From NCBI RefSeq assembly GCF_005863245.1, contig NZ_VBUT01000004.1, forward strand, positions 124,001 to 188,000: DNA of 64,000 bases, read 5' to 3'. This DNA is from Nocardia cyriacigeorgica (GTDB lineage Bacteria; Actinomycetota; Actinomycetes; Mycobacteriales; Mycobacteriaceae). Shown here one piece after another: positions 16,698-26,055 of this stretch (within the stretch, counting starts at the first letter, position 1; every line of letters begins with the position of its first letter). A program made the translations under genes and the position numbers. The notes under the pieces were generated by a model. That model had not been told where the DNA came from. It ran no database searches and was given only the letters and a program-made list of their open reading frames with translations.

Positions 16698-18302
16698 TCA
16701 GCGCAGCTCGATGTTCTCGAAGTCGGCCAAGCCGTTCCAGGCGAAGGCGACATTGCGGACGCGCTCGGAATAGCCCGCGGAGTTGACGTAGTCGAAGACC
16801 GGGATGGTCGGCAGGTCGCGCAGCAGCACCGTCTGCGCCTGTGCGACCAGTTCCCAGGACCGTTCCTCGGTCGGTGCGGCTTCGGCGGCGGCGATCAGCG
16901 CGTCGAATTCCGGGTTGTGGTAGTCGAAATCGTTGGTGGCGGAGTTGCTCAGGAACCCGGGTTCCAGGAATTGCAACATGGTCGGGTAGTCGCCCTGCCA
17001 GCCGGACCGGAACGCCTTGCCGACGGTCCGTGTGGTGACCTGGTCGCGCAGCTGTTTGAAGGTCGGCAGCGCGGCGCCGACAGCTTCGATGCCGAGGGTG
17101 TTCTTGATGCTGTTGGCGACCGCGTCGACCCAGGCCTGATGGCCACCGTCGGCGTTGTAGGCGATCTCGAAACGTCCACTCCACGGGGAGATCTCGTTCG
17201 CCTGCGCCCACAGTTTGCGGGCCTGTTCGGGGTTGTAATCGAGCACCTCCGAGCCGGGCAGGTTCGGGTTGTAGCCCGGCAGCACCCGCGAGGTGTAGTC
17301 GCGTGCGGGCTTGCGGGTACCCCGGAAGATCTTGTCGCCGATGCGTTCCCGCTGGATCGCCATGGAGATGGCGTGTCTGCGCAGCCTGCCCTCTTCGCCG
17401 TCGAAATGCGGCAGGCCCGGTTGAGTGCCGATCCACTGGTTCTGCGCGGTGGGCGCGGAGACGGCGCGCTCGCCGAGATCGTCGTCGACGACGGTGAGCG
17501 CGCTGGGCGGGACGGTGTCGAGCACGTCGAGATTGCCGGCCAGCAGATCCGAATAGGCGGCGTCGAAATTCGAGTAGAAGACGAAGGTCAAGCCCTTGTT
17601 CCTGGCCGGGCGCCCGCCGCGGTAGCTCTCGTTGGGCACCAGGTCCAGCTTCACATCGTGCTGCCAGGCGTCACCGTCGGCGAAGCGATACGGGCCGTTG
17701 CCGATCGGGCGCTGGCCGAACGACTCGATATCCTCGAACGCCACCTCGGGCAGCGGATAGAACGGCGCGTACGCCAACCGGGTCCGGAAGTCGATGGTCG
17801 GCGCCTTCAGATCGACGGTGAAGGTGAGCTCGTCGATCACCCGCAGCCCCGACATCGTCTGCGCGCGTGGCGGATCGGCCTGCACATCGTCGAATCCGAC
17901 GATCGGCTCGTAGGTGTAGCTCTGCAACTGCGCGTTGGTGATCAGCGCGCCGAAATTCCAGGCGTCGACGAACGAGTGTGCGGTGACCGGCGAGCCGTCG
18001 CTGAAGGTCCAGCCGGGTTTCAACCGGATCAGATAGTGCTGCTGGTCGGTGGTCTCGATGGATTGGGCGACCTCGTCGTGCAGGCCGCCGTTCGCATCGA
18101 TGCGCCGTAGCCCGGCGAAGAGCCGGTCGACGATGCGGCCGCCGCCGTTCTCGTTGGTATTCGACGGGACCAGCGGGTTCTGCGGCTCGCTGCCGTTGAC
18201 CGCGATCGATTCACCGAGCGCGGGAGTGATGGTGCAGGCGGGCACCGTCGCGGCGCACAGCAGGGCGAGCACCAACGTCGCGAGCCAGGCCGGAATCCGC
18301 AT
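16698..18302 (-). CDS. dppA: Peptide-binding lipoprotein DppA
   Basis: About 534 residues. A solute-binding protein of family SBP_bac_5, anchored by lipid. The N-terminus MRIPAWLATLVLALLCAATVPAC ends in the lipobox VPAC, so Cys is the likely mature residue 1. SBP_bac_5 features include RLFAGLRRID and the segment LKPGWTFSDGSPVTA. ATG 18302 is chosen because it starts the signal peptide directly; an in-frame ATG at 18320 and a much longer frame upstream have no better site. First gene of dppABCD, divergent from acs. Confidence 0.92.
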   Translation of the reverse strand: MRIPAWLATLVLALLCAATVPACTITPALGESIAVNGSEPQNPLVPSNTNENGGGRIVDRLFAGLRRIDANGGLHDEVAQSIETTDQQHYLIRLKPGWTFSDGSPVTAHSFVDAWNFGALITNAQLQSYTYEPIVGFDDVQADPPRAQTMSGLRVIDELTFTVDLKAPTIDFRTRLAYAPFYPLPEVAFEDIESFGQRPIGNGPYRFADGDAWQHDVKLDLVPNESYRGGRPARNKGLTFVFYSNFDAAYSDLLAGNLDVLDTVPPSALTVVDDDLGERAVSAPTAQNQWIGTQPGLPHFDGEEGRLRRHAISMAIQRERIGDKIFRGTRKPARDYTSRVLPGYNPNLPGSEVLDYNPEQARKLWAQANEISPWSGRFEIAYNADGGHQAWVDAVANSIKNTLGIEAVGAALPTFKQLRDQVTTRTVGKAFRSGWQGDYPTMLQFLEPGFLSNSATNDFDYHNPEFDALIAAAEAAPTEERSWELVAQAQTVLLRDLPTIPVFDYVNSAGYSERVRNVAFAWNGLADFENIELR

Positions 18303-18550
18303 CTGCACCCCCGGAATCATCGTCGTCTGGCGGCTCGGACGCGGCGGTTTCGGGCTGCCACGGTCGAACCGGCCCTGCGCGGACCCCCGCCCGCCGATCA
18401 GAAGCCGACGATAACCACCGCGGCACCGATTTGTCAGGCGACCGGGCCGAATCGGTGTCAACCCGATGGACGGGGTGGCAGCGGCGTGGGTCACAGTTGA
18501 CTACTGTCGAAACCGGCCGCATGCGCAGGTGATGTGAAGGAAGTGACGAG

Positions 18551-20509
18551 ATGACCGAAACCACCGCCGATCACCAGGACTCGTACCCGCCCAGCGCGGC
18601 ATTCGCCGCCGCCGCGAATGCCGATGCCGAGATCTACCGCCGCGCCGACGCCGACCGCGAAGGCTTCTGGGCCGAACAGGCGCAGCGTCTGCACTGGCAT
18701 GAGCCGTGGAGCCAGGTACTGGACTGGTCGGACGCTCCGGTCGCGAAATGGTTCGCCGACGGCAAGCTCAATGTCGCTTACAACTGCGTCGACCGGCATG
18801 TGCTCGACGGCCACGGCGAGCAGGTCGCCATCCACTGGGAGGGCGAGCCGGGCGATTCCCGCGACATCACCTACAGCGAGCTGCTCGCCGAGGTCAGCCG
18901 GGCGGCGAACTACCTGACCGAACTGGGTCTCGAGGCCGGTGACCGGGTCGCCATCTACATGCCGATGATTCCCGAGGCCATCGTGTCGATGCTGGCCTGC
19001 GCGCGGCTCGGGCTCACCCATTCGGTGGTCTTCGCCGGCTTCTCCCCGTCGGCGCTGCGCCAGCGCGTCGACGACGCACGCGCCCGGCTGATCATCACCA
19101 CCGACGGCCAGTGGCGGCGCGGCAAGCCCGCACCGTTGAAGGAGGCGGTGGACGAGGCGCTGTACGCCAAGGGCGATGTGCCGCACAGCGTCGAACGCGT
19201 GCTTGTGGTGCGGCGAACGAACGTCGAGGTGCCGTGGACCGAGGGTCGCGACCTGTGGTGGCACGACACCGTCGCCCAGGCTTCCCCCGAGCACGAAGCC
19301 AAGCCCTTCGACGCCGAACACCCCCTGTTCATCCTCTACACCTCCGGCACCACCGGAAAACCCAAAGGCATCCTGCACACCACCGGCGGCTACCTCACTC
19401 AGACCGCCTACACCCACCACTACGTCTTCGACCACAAACCCGGCGCCGACGTCTACTGGTGCACCGCCGACATCGGCTGGGTCACCGGCCACAGCTACAT
19501 CGTCTACGGCCCCCTCGCCAACCGCGCCACCCAGGTCGTCTACGAAGGCACCCCCAACTTCCCGGATGAGCACCGGCACTGGCAGATCATCGAAAAGTAC
19601 GGCGTCACCATCTATTACACGGCGCCCACACTCATCCGGACCTTCATGAAGTGGGGTCGTGAGATCCCGGACGCGCACGATCTGTCCTCGATCCGGGTGC
19701 TGGGCTCGGTCGGCGAGCCGATCAACCCGGAGGCCTGGCGGTGGTACCGGGAGGTGATCGGTTCCGGCAGCGCGCCCATCGTGGACACCTGGTGGCAGAC
19801 CGAGACCGGTTCGATCATGATCTCCCCACTGCCCGGCGTCACCGCGGCCAAGCCCGGCGCGGCCATGACCCCGCTGCCCGGCATCTCCGCGAAGGTCGTC
19901 GACGAAGAGGGTGCCGTGGTGCGCCCGGCCGGTGATTCGGCCGTCGTCGGCTACCTCGTGCTCGACCAGCCGTGGCCGTCCATGCTGCGCGGCATCTGGG
20001 GCGATATGGAGCGGTACAAGGCCACCTACTGGCAGCGCTACGCCGAGCAGGGCTGGTACTTCGCCGGTGACGGCGCCAAACTCGACGCCGACGGCGACCT
20101 GTGGGTACTCGGCCGCGTCGACGACGTCATGAACGTCTCCGGCCACCGCATCTCCACCGCCGAGGTGGAATCGGCGCTGGTCGGTCACGCCGGCGTGGCC
20201 GAGGCGGCCGTGGTCGGCGCCAGCGACGAGACCACCGGGCAGGGCATCGTCGCGTTCGTCATCCTCACCGCCGAAGCCAAGGACACCGGCGATGAACTGG
20301 TGAACGAGCTCAAGGCCGAGGTGGCACGAGAGATCAGCCCGATCGCGCGGCCGCGCGAGATCCACGTGGTGCCGGAGCTGCCCAAGACCCGCAGCGGCAA
20401 GATCATGCGACGGCTGCTGCGCGACGTCGCCGAGGGCCGCGAACTCGGCGACACCTCGACGCTGGTGGATCCGAACGTCTTCGAGGCGATCCGGGCCTCG
20501 CGCGCCTGA
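18551..20509 (+). CDS. acs: Acetyl-CoA synthetase (AMP-forming)
   Basis: 652 residues, the usual length. It activates acetate to acetyl-CoA through acetyl-AMP. The ATP/AMP motif is LYTSGTTGKPKGILHTTGGY (about 260-280), with DTWWQTETGS and GRVDDVMNVSGHR. Near the end, KTRSGKIMRRLLR carries the lysine that acetylation inactivates in this family. ATG 18551 has AAGGAAG upstream. Codon choice changes abruptly at about 19306-19560, where nearly all codons end in C and AAA/GAA replace AAG/GAG. The orthologue Rv3667 occupies the same place next to dpp. Confidence 0.97.
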   Translation: MTETTADHQDSYPPSAAFAAAANADAEIYRRADADREGFWAEQAQRLHWHEPWSQVLDWSDAPVAKWFADGKLNVAYNCVDRHVLDGHGEQVAIHWEGEPGDSRDITYSELLAEVSRAANYLTELGLEAGDRVAIYMPMIPEAIVSMLACARLGLTHSVVFAGFSPSALRQRVDDARARLIITTDGQWRRGKPAPLKEAVDEALYAKGDVPHSVERVLVVRRTNVEVPWTEGRDLWWHDTVAQASPEHEAKPFDAEHPLFILYTSGTTGKPKGILHTTGGYLTQTAYTHHYVFDHKPGADVYWCTADIGWVTGHSYIVYGPLANRATQVVYEGTPNFPDEHRHWQIIEKYGVTIYYTAPTLIRTFMKWGREIPDAHDLSSIRVLGSVGEPINPEAWRWYREVIGSGSAPIVDTWWQTETGSIMISPLPGVTAAKPGAAMTPLPGISAKVVDEEGAVVRPAGDSAVVGYLVLDQPWPSMLRGIWGDMERYKATYWQRYAEQGWYFAGDGAKLDADGDLWVLGRVDDVMNVSGHRISTAEVESALVGHAGVAEAAVVGASDETTGQGIVAFVILTAEAKDTGDELVNELKAEVAREISPIARPREIHVVPELPKTRSGKIMRRLLRDVAEGRELGDTSTLVDPNVFEAIRASRA

Positions 20510-20582
20510 TCAGAACCGGCGGTTTTCCGGCAGGAGCGGCAGGTTACGCCCGGTGGATTCGGTTGTCACCGGGTGTAACCGT

Positions 20583-20588
20583 TAGAAT
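20583..20588 (+). promoter_or_regulatory. Candidate -10 element for nhaA
   Basis: TAGAAT about 108 nt before the nhaA start, in the acs-nhaA gap. A TTGTCA lies upstream at 14-bp spacing, which is shorter than ideal, so the assignment is tentative. Confidence 0.3.
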
Positions 20589-20695
20589 TGCGTAAGGTGT
20601 GCCGGGAAGTCTGGTCGGCGCGTGGTCGTGTACGTCGAATCCCCTGCGGTTCGCCGCGCGTCTGCGGTCCCTGACCGACCGACGAGAGGTTTCCC

Positions 20696-21907
20696 GTGAT
20701 CACAGCGGCACGCTCGGAGCTGTCCCGGTATCTGCGCACCGAAACCGTCGGCGGCTCACTGCTTCTCATCGCGGCCGCGGTGGCATTGCTGTGGGTGAAC
20801 TCGCCGTGGGGCGCCTCGTACGAAACGATGACCGATACGGTGCTGGCGATTCCGTCGCTGCACCTGGAACTCACCCTGGCCGACTGGACCAAGGACGGGC
20901 TGCTCGCGGTCTTCTTCTTCGTGGCGGGCCTGGAACTCAAACGCGAACTCGTGGTCGGCGAGCTGGCCGACCGTAAACGGGCCGCACTGCCGATCATCGC
21001 CGCCGTCGGCGGTGTCATCACCCCCGCGATCATCGCCTACGCCATCGGGTACGGCGTGCCGGGCATGGATCGCGGCTGGGCCATCCCGGTCGCCACCGAT
21101 ATCGCGTTCGCCCTGGCGGTACTGGCCATGACCGGGTCGAGGGTCCCCGCCAGCGCGCGGGTGTTCCTGCTGAGTCTGGCCGTGGTCGACGACCTGATGG
21201 CCATCATCCTGATCGCGGTGCTGTTCACCGCCGGAGTGTCGATGCTGTGGCTGCTCGCCGCACTCGCCTGTTTCGGCGGCTGGTGGCTGGCCCAGCACAA
21301 GCGCATCCGCACCCCGCTGGTGTATCTGCCATTGGCCCTGGTGGCCTGGTACGCGCTACACGAGGCGGGCGTGCACCCGACGCTGGCCGGTGTCGGTATG
21401 GGCCTGCTGACGCGAGTCCGCAAGGACCCCGGCGAATCCGAAGCGCCCGCCACCCGCTGGGAACACCTGGTGCAACCGATCTCGGCGGGGCTGTGCGTGC
21501 CGTTGTTCGCACTGTTCGCCTCCGGAGTCCCGTTGAATGCCAGTGTGTTAGGTCAGCTGTTCACCGATCGGCTGCCGCTGGCCATCATCGCCGGTCTGCT
21601 GCTGGGTAAGACCATCGGCATCATGGGGTCGAGCTGGCTGGCCATCCGGCTCGGCATCGCCAAACGCCCCGCGCACCTCGGTTATCGCGATATGTTCGCC
21701 CTGTCGGTGCTGGGCGCGATCGGCTTCACCGTTAGCCTGCTCGTGGCGGAACTCGCGCTGGAGGACGAAACCGCCGTGGAATTGGCCAAGGCAGCGATCT
21801 TGGTGACCTCTATGGCAGCCTCACTGGCCGGTTCGGCGCTACTGTTGCGGCGTGGGCGTGTCCACCAGGCGCGGCGGGACGCGCGTGCGCTAGAACGAGA
21901 ACAATGA
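20696..21907 (+). CDS. nhaA: Na+/H+ antiporter NhaA
   Basis: 403 residues, about eleven membrane helices. It exchanges external protons for internal Na+ for pH and sodium homeostasis. The paired ion-binding aspartates occur in LAVVDDLMAIILIA, and ATDIAFALAVLA is the helix IV region. GTG 20696 is preceded by GAGAGGT at about 6 nt. This gene occupies the position of the membrane protease gene Rv3668c in M. tuberculosis, so it is a lineage-specific replacement in an otherwise conserved block. Confidence 0.95.
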   Translation: MITAARSELSRYLRTETVGGSLLLIAAAVALLWVNSPWGASYETMTDTVLAIPSLHLELTLADWTKDGLLAVFFFVAGLELKRELVVGELADRKRAALPIIAAVGGVITPAIIAYAIGYGVPGMDRGWAIPVATDIAFALAVLAMTGSRVPASARVFLLSLAVVDDLMAIILIAVLFTAGVSMLWLLAALACFGGWWLAQHKRIRTPLVYLPLALVAWYALHEAGVHPTLAGVGMGLLTRVRKDPGESEAPATRWEHLVQPISAGLCVPLFALFASGVPLNASVLGQLFTDRLPLAIIAGLLLGKTIGIMGSSWLAIRLGIAKRPAHLGYRDMFALSVLGAIGFTVSLLVAELALEDETAVELAKAAILVTSMAASLAGSALLLRRGRVHQARRDARALEREQ

Positions 21908-21935
21908 AGCCTGGACAGGGAGAAGGGTCGACCAA

Positions 21936-22475
21936 GTGAGTGTCACACAGGGCGGTAACGGACGCGACGCGCATCGAGACGGCTCCCCGCACGATCCCGG
22001 ACGCACCGTGACCGCGATCCCCCTGTCCGAGGTCGATCCGACCGCCTCGGCCAGCTTCGGCACCCTGGTGCGCGATGCCACCGAGCAGGTCTCCACGCTG
22101 GTGCGCGCCGAGGTAGAACTGGCCAAGGCCGAGGTGACCGGCGAGATCAAGAAGGGCCTGCAGGGCAGCGTCTTCTTCATCGTCGCGCTGACCATCCTGT
22201 TGTTCAGCAGCTTCTTCTTCTTTTTCGCGGTCGCCGAAACCCTCGACATCTGGCTGTACCGCTGGGCGGCGTTCTGGATCGTGTTCGCGCTGATGGTGAT
22301 CGCCACCGCCGCCTTCGCCTTCCTCGGCTACCGCAAGGTCAAGAAGCTGCGCGCACCGGAGAAGACCATCGACTCGCTCAAGCAGACCCGTTCGGTGCTG
22401 CCCAGCGGGCTCGGCGCGCACGGCAAGCACGAGCTGACCCCCGACAAGATCGCGATGGACAAGCCCGCCCGCTGA
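21936..22475 (+). CDS. Phage-holin-superfamily-like membrane protein (Rv3669 type)
   Basis: 179 residues. Hydrophilic N-terminus of about 35 residues, then an amphipathic segment (RDATEQVSTLVRAEVELAKAEV) typical of the actinobacterial holin-like family PF07332, and two membrane helices (about 75-100 and 107-130), then a basic C-terminal tail. Function unknown; the holin name is family-based only. GTG 21936 follows AGGGAGAAGGG. 28 bp after nhaA, probably co-transcribed. Confidence 0.85.
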   Translation: MSVTQGGNGRDAHRDGSPHDPGRTVTAIPLSEVDPTASASFGTLVRDATEQVSTLVRAEVELAKAEVTGEIKKGLQGSVFFIVALTILLFSSFFFFFAVAETLDIWLYRWAAFWIVFALMVIATAAFAFLGYRKVKKLRAPEKTIDSLKQTRSVLPSGLGAHGKHELTPDKIAMDKPAR

Positions 22476-22497
22476 GACACGCCCGGCCCGGGCCTAC

Positions 22498-22503
22498 TAC
22501 GCT
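22498..22503 (+). promoter_or_regulatory. -10 element for leaderless ephE mRNA
   Basis: TACGCT, 8 nt before the GTG at 22512, with no ribosome site in between. Confidence 0.5.
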
Positions 22504-22511
22504 CGGTCGGC

Positions 22512-23447
22512 GTGGCGTCGAACTTCCTGCCGGACCCGTCCAGCGTCCGTTATGAGGGTCCATGGACCCATCGCGACGTTCACGCCAACGGCATCCGCTT
22601 CCACATCGTGGAGGCCGCGCCCCAACGCCCGGACGCGCCCCTGGTGGTGCTGCTGCACGGATTCGCCGACTTCTGGTGGTCGTGGCGGCATCAGCTGACC
22701 GGACTGTCGGCCCTCGGCTACCGCGCCGTCGCGGTGGATCTGCGCGGCTACGGCGACAGCGATAAACCGCCACGCGGCTACGACGGCTGGACCCTCGCCG
22801 GCGATATCGCCGGACTCATCCGCGCGCTCGGCCACACCGAAGCCACCCTGGTCGGGCACGCCGACGGCGGTCTGGTCTGCTGGGCGACCGCGGTGATGCA
22901 TCCGCGCCTGGTGCGGGCGATCGCGGTGATCGGCTCCCCGCATCCGGCCGCGCTCAAGAGCGCGATCCTGCGCGATCGAGCCCAGCGCAAGACCTGGCTG
23001 CCGAATTTCCTGCGCTACCAGCTCCCCCGGTACCCGGAACATCTGCTGACCCGCGGCGACGGGGCCGAGGTGGAGCGGCTGCTGCGTGAGCGGGTCGGTG
23101 CGTCCTGGTCCGGGAGCAGCGAATTCACCGACACCGTGCGCCGGATGCGCTCGGCCATCCAGATTCCCGGAGCGGCCCACTGTTCGCTGGAATATCAGCG
23201 CTGGGCGTTCCGTAGCCAATGGCGCCCGGATGGCCGCCGGTTCATGGCCATCATGCGCAAGCCCATCGACATCCCGGTGCTGTCGATGCGCGGCGAACAG
23301 GACGGTTACGTGCTCACCACGACCATCCATCGCGGCCACCGGCTCTCCCCGCGCCGCACCGTGGTCACCATCCCCGGCGCCGGGCATTTCGCGCATCAGG
23401 AGAACCCGGAGGCGGTCACCACCGAGCTGGCGAAGCTGCTGGGCTGA
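22512..23447 (+). CDS. ephE: Alpha/beta-hydrolase, epoxide hydrolase family (EphE type)
   Basis: 311 residues. Oxyanion region HGFADFWWSWRHQ, nucleophile elbow VGHADGG with Asp as nucleophile (as in epoxide hydrolases, not lipases), and the catalytic His in GAGHFAHQENPE near the C-terminus. It opens epoxides to diols; the natural substrate is unknown. GTG 22512 lies 8 nt after TACGCT, suggesting leaderless translation. The order with the holin-like gene before it and convergent marP after it is the same as Rv3669-Rv3670-Rv3671c. Confidence 0.88.
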   Translation: MASNFLPDPSSVRYEGPWTHRDVHANGIRFHIVEAAPQRPDAPLVVLLHGFADFWWSWRHQLTGLSALGYRAVAVDLRGYGDSDKPPRGYDGWTLAGDIAGLIRALGHTEATLVGHADGGLVCWATAVMHPRLVRAIAVIGSPHPAALKSAILRDRAQRKTWLPNFLRYQLPRYPEHLLTRGDGAEVERLLRERVGASWSGSSEFTDTVRRMRSAIQIPGAAHCSLEYQRWAFRSQWRPDGRRFMAIMRKPIDIPVLSMRGEQDGYVLTTTIHRGHRLSPRRTVVTIPGAGHFAHQENPEAVTTELAKLLG

Positions 23448-23466
23448 GGCCCCGCGTTGCTGTCGA

Positions 23467-23496
23467 GCACCCGGCGACATCATCGCCGCCGGGTGC
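23467..23496. terminator. Bidirectional hairpin between ephE and marP
   Basis: 10-bp perfect stem GCACCCGGCG/CGCCGGGTGC with a 10-nt loop, between the two convergent stops. No long T run on either side. Confidence 0.55.
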
Positions 23497-23504
23497 CGCT
23501 GCGA

Positions 23505-24698
23505 TCAGCTCAGCACGCACGGCCCCGTCGCGACCGGCGACTGCGATCCGGCAGCCGCGTCTAGCTGACGACGAACCTCCTGCAGGGTGAGCACATAACC
23601 GGTGTCGTCATCGGTGACGGCCGCGCCGAACACCACACCGAGCACATTGCCCTCGGTATCCACCAGCGGCCCACCGGAGTTGCCCGCCCGGACCTGCCCG
23701 CGCACCGTGTACACCTCGCGCTCGATGGTGCCGTCGCGGTAGATGGTCGGGCCGGTCAGATCCAGCGTCTCGCGGACGCGGGCCGCGCTCGCGGTGTAGC
23801 GCCCGCCGCCCGGGTAGCCGAGCACGATCGCGCTGTCACCCGAGCGGGCCGGGGCCGCGGCCTCCTCGATCTCGGGTGCGGTGAGACCGGGGACCGCCAG
23901 CACCGCGACGTCGGTGGACGGATCGAACAGCACCACTTCCGCTTCCAGCGGACCGGTGGCGGTATCCACGGTGACGCTGGTGGTGCCCGCGACGACGTGC
24001 GCGTTGGTCATCACCCGCTCCGGCGAGATGACGAAGCCCGAACCCTCCAGCGCCCGCTGGCAACTCGGCGCCACACCGCGGATGCGCAGCACACTCTGCT
24101 GCAACCTGGCGGCAACCGGACTGCTCAGCACACTCGGATCCGGCGGTTCCACCGCCGCGATCGGCGCGCGGCCGAACGGCCCGATGACGTCCGGCAGGCC
24201 CGAGGTGTTCAGCAGCTTGGAGAACTCGTTCGGCAGCTTGCGCAACCAGTTCGGCGCCACATCGTTGACGTCGGCCAGCACCCGCGAACCGTTGATCGCG
24301 GTCGCGATGGCCGGCTGCGACGAGGTGGCCAGCGGCAGCGCGAGCAGCCACGCCGTCACCAGCACGGCCACCGCCTGCAGCACCGCACCGACGACGCTGT
24401 CGACGGTGCGGGTGAAGGTGTGCCGCATCCCGCCCCGCGCCGCGCGGCCGAGCACCATGCCCGCGACCTCGCCGACGATCACCAGCACAACGATCAGCAG
24501 CACACCGGCCAGCACCCGGCTGCGGCCCTCACCGATGTGGATGAGGATGTGCGGGGCGATCAGGATGCCCGCGACGGCACCGAGCACCACGCCGAGGAAG
24601 GCCAGCGCCGACGCGACCGCGCCCTGCCGCCAACCCGATGAGGCGGCCAGCAGGGCGAGGATGACGACCGCGATATCGAGCCAGGTCGATGCGCTCAC
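23505..24698 (-). CDS. marP: Membrane-bound serine protease MarP
   Basis: 397 residues. Four N-terminal membrane helices form a CvpA-like domain (about 1-130), followed by a linker and a periplasmic chymotrypsin-fold protease. The catalytic His is in MTNAHVV (about residue 235), Asp in DPSTDVAVL (about 264) and Ser in GNSGGPLV (about 342). M. tuberculosis MarP (Rv3671c) is required for acid resistance and activates the peptidoglycan hydrolase RipA. The GTG start at 24698 overlaps the Nudix stop (GTGA). Last gene of the nth operon. Confidence 0.95.
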   Translation of the reverse strand: MSASTWLDIAVVILALLAASSGWRQGAVASALAFLGVVLGAVAGILIAPHILIHIGEGRSRVLAGVLLIVVLVIVGEVAGMVLGRAARGGMRHTFTRTVDSVVGAVLQAVAVLVTAWLLALPLATSSQPAIATAINGSRVLADVNDVAPNWLRKLPNEFSKLLNTSGLPDVIGPFGRAPIAAVEPPDPSVLSSPVAARLQQSVLRIRGVAPSCQRALEGSGFVISPERVMTNAHVVAGTTSVTVDTATGPLEAEVVLFDPSTDVAVLAVPGLTAPEIEEAAAPARSGDSAIVLGYPGGGRYTASAARVRETLDLTGPTIYRDGTIEREVYTVRGQVRAGNSGGPLVDTEGNVLGVVFGAAVTDDDTGYVLTLQEVRRQLDAAAGSQSPVATGPCVLS

Positions 24699-25396
24699 AG
24701 CGTCATCCCCACCGCGGCCAGCGAGGTTTCCAGATCACGCACGTCGGTGCGGTCCCATTCCCGCTCCCAGCCGAGTGTGGTGATCAGACTGGCGAGGATT
24801 CCGCCGGTCAGACCCCACACCAGCATCCCGTCCACCTGGAAGGCCGGGCTCTGGTAGCCGAGGCTGCCACGCACCAGGAACCGGTTCGCCGGATCGAGCA
24901 GATCGGACAACGACACGCGCACCACCCGTTCGGTTTCACTCTGGTCGACCACGCGCACCTCGCTCGGCGTGCGCCAATACGCCACCACCGGTGTCACATC
25001 GAACCGGGACGGCGGAACGAACAATTTCGGCAGCACCGCGACCGGCTCGACGCCGTCGCGGTCGAGTCCGGTTTCCTCCCAGGCCTCGCGCAGCGCGGTA
25101 TCGATCGGACCGGTATCACCGGGATCGACCGCACCGCCGGGGAAGGCGACCTGCCCTCGATGCTGGCGCATGGTGGAGGCCCGCTGGGTCAGCAGCACCT
25201 CGGCGTCGGCGGGCAGCCCGCCCGGTGCCTTCGGGTCCGGATGCACGGAACCGCCGAACAGCACCAGCACCGCGGCCTGGCGCGGCTCGGAGGTCAGCGT
25301 CATCACCCTGCGCAGCGCGCGCGCTTTGGACAGGGTGTCGGAGAAGTCGGCGTGGGCCCGGGTGGCCCCGGCGAGCCAAGGCGGAATGTCGGTCAT
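24695..25396 (-). CDS. Nudix hydrolase, CoA pyrophosphatase subgroup (Rv3672c type)
   Basis: 233 residues. The CoA-pyrophosphatase signature is visible: LLTQRA, RQHRGQVAFPGG and then the Nudix core TALREAWEETGL. It is predicted to hydrolyse CoA or related nucleotide derivatives with divalent metal. ATG 25396 overlaps the stop of the thioredoxin-like gene (ATGA) and its own stop overlaps marP, so translation of the four-gene operon is coupled. Confidence 0.88.
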   Translation of the reverse strand: MTDIPPWLAGATRAHADFSDTLSKARALRRVMTLTSEPRQAAVLVLFGGSVHPDPKAPGGLPADAEVLLTQRASTMRQHRGQVAFPGGAVDPGDTGPIDTALREAWEETGLDRDGVEPVAVLPKLFVPPSRFDVTPVVAYWRTPSEVRVVDQSETERVVRVSLSDLLDPANRFLVRGSLGYQSPAFQVDGMLVWGLTGGILASLITTLGWEREWDRTDVRDLETSLAAVGMTL

Positions 25397-26055
25397 GCGG
25401 TAACTCCCAGCGCCCCGGCGACGGTGTCGGCGATGTCGTCGACATCGTGGAACGGGCGGGCGACGTACTCGGCGATCGAACCGTCCGGCCGGACCAGCAC
25501 GGTGATCGGCAGCGCGTTCGGTGCGCCCGCGGCCGTGCGCACGGCGGCGTCGGGGTCCTCGACGCCCGGCATGGTCAGTGGTGCCCGGCCAGCGGCACGC
25601 TGCTCGTCGTTCAGCGCGGCGAGCATGGCGATGGCCTTGTTCTCGGCGGGGTCGCTGTGCACGGTCAGCACCGTCACCGCCGGTCCCACCCGGTTCGCGT
25701 ACTCCTGCAGGATGGGCAGCTCGGTGCGGCAGGGCTCGCACCAGTAGGCCCACAGATTCAGTACCGCGGGCTTGCCTGCGAGGGCCGCAGCGAGGTCGAT
25801 GCGCTCACCGTCGGCCAGGCAGGTCAGCGCGAGCCCGGCCAGCGGGCCCGAACCGACCGCACCGTCGGCCGGCCGTGGACATTCGGCGAGACCCACGGCT
25901 GCGCGCTGTTGCGGGTCGATCCTGGCAGCCGAGGTGACTCGGTCCTCGACGGTGGCGGAGTCGTCGGCACCGCGCGGCCACAACGCGACGGCGAGCGCGA
26001 CCACCACGATCAGGGCCGACAGCACCCAGCGCCAGACGACGGGAACTCGGCTCAC
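25393..26055 (-). CDS. Membrane-anchored thioredoxin-like protein (Rv3673c type)
   Basis: 220 residues. N-terminal signal anchor ([21 protein letters not shown]), then an exported TlpA/ResA-like thioredoxin fold with redox motif [13 protein letters not shown]. Likely an extracytoplasmic thiol-disulfide protein. GTG 26055 overlaps the nth stop (GTGA) and its stop overlaps the Nudix start. Client proteins are unknown; secreted cysteine-containing proteins are candidates. Confidence 0.87.
   Translation of the reverse strand: MSRVPVVWRWVLSALIVVVALAVALWPRGADDSATVEDRVTSAARIDPQQRAAVGLAECPRPADGAVGSGPLAGLALTCLADGERIDLAAALAGKPAVLNLWAYWCEPCRTELPILQEYANRVGPAVTVLTVHSDPAENKAIAMLAALNDEQRAAGRAPLTMPGVEDPDAAVRTAAGAPNALPITVLVRPDGSIAEYVARPFHDVDDIADTVAGALGVTA

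Noticed and set aside
18491..20365. A 624-codon open frame antisense to acs, and similar long antisense frames over topA (15-2084), urea carboxylase (42459-44360), katA (50118-51686), ask (54764-56137) and dppA (16521-18110)
   Set aside because: All lie opposite strongly conserved enzymes, have compositions expected from the complementary codon positions of GC-rich genes, and lack ribosome sites or recognisable domains.
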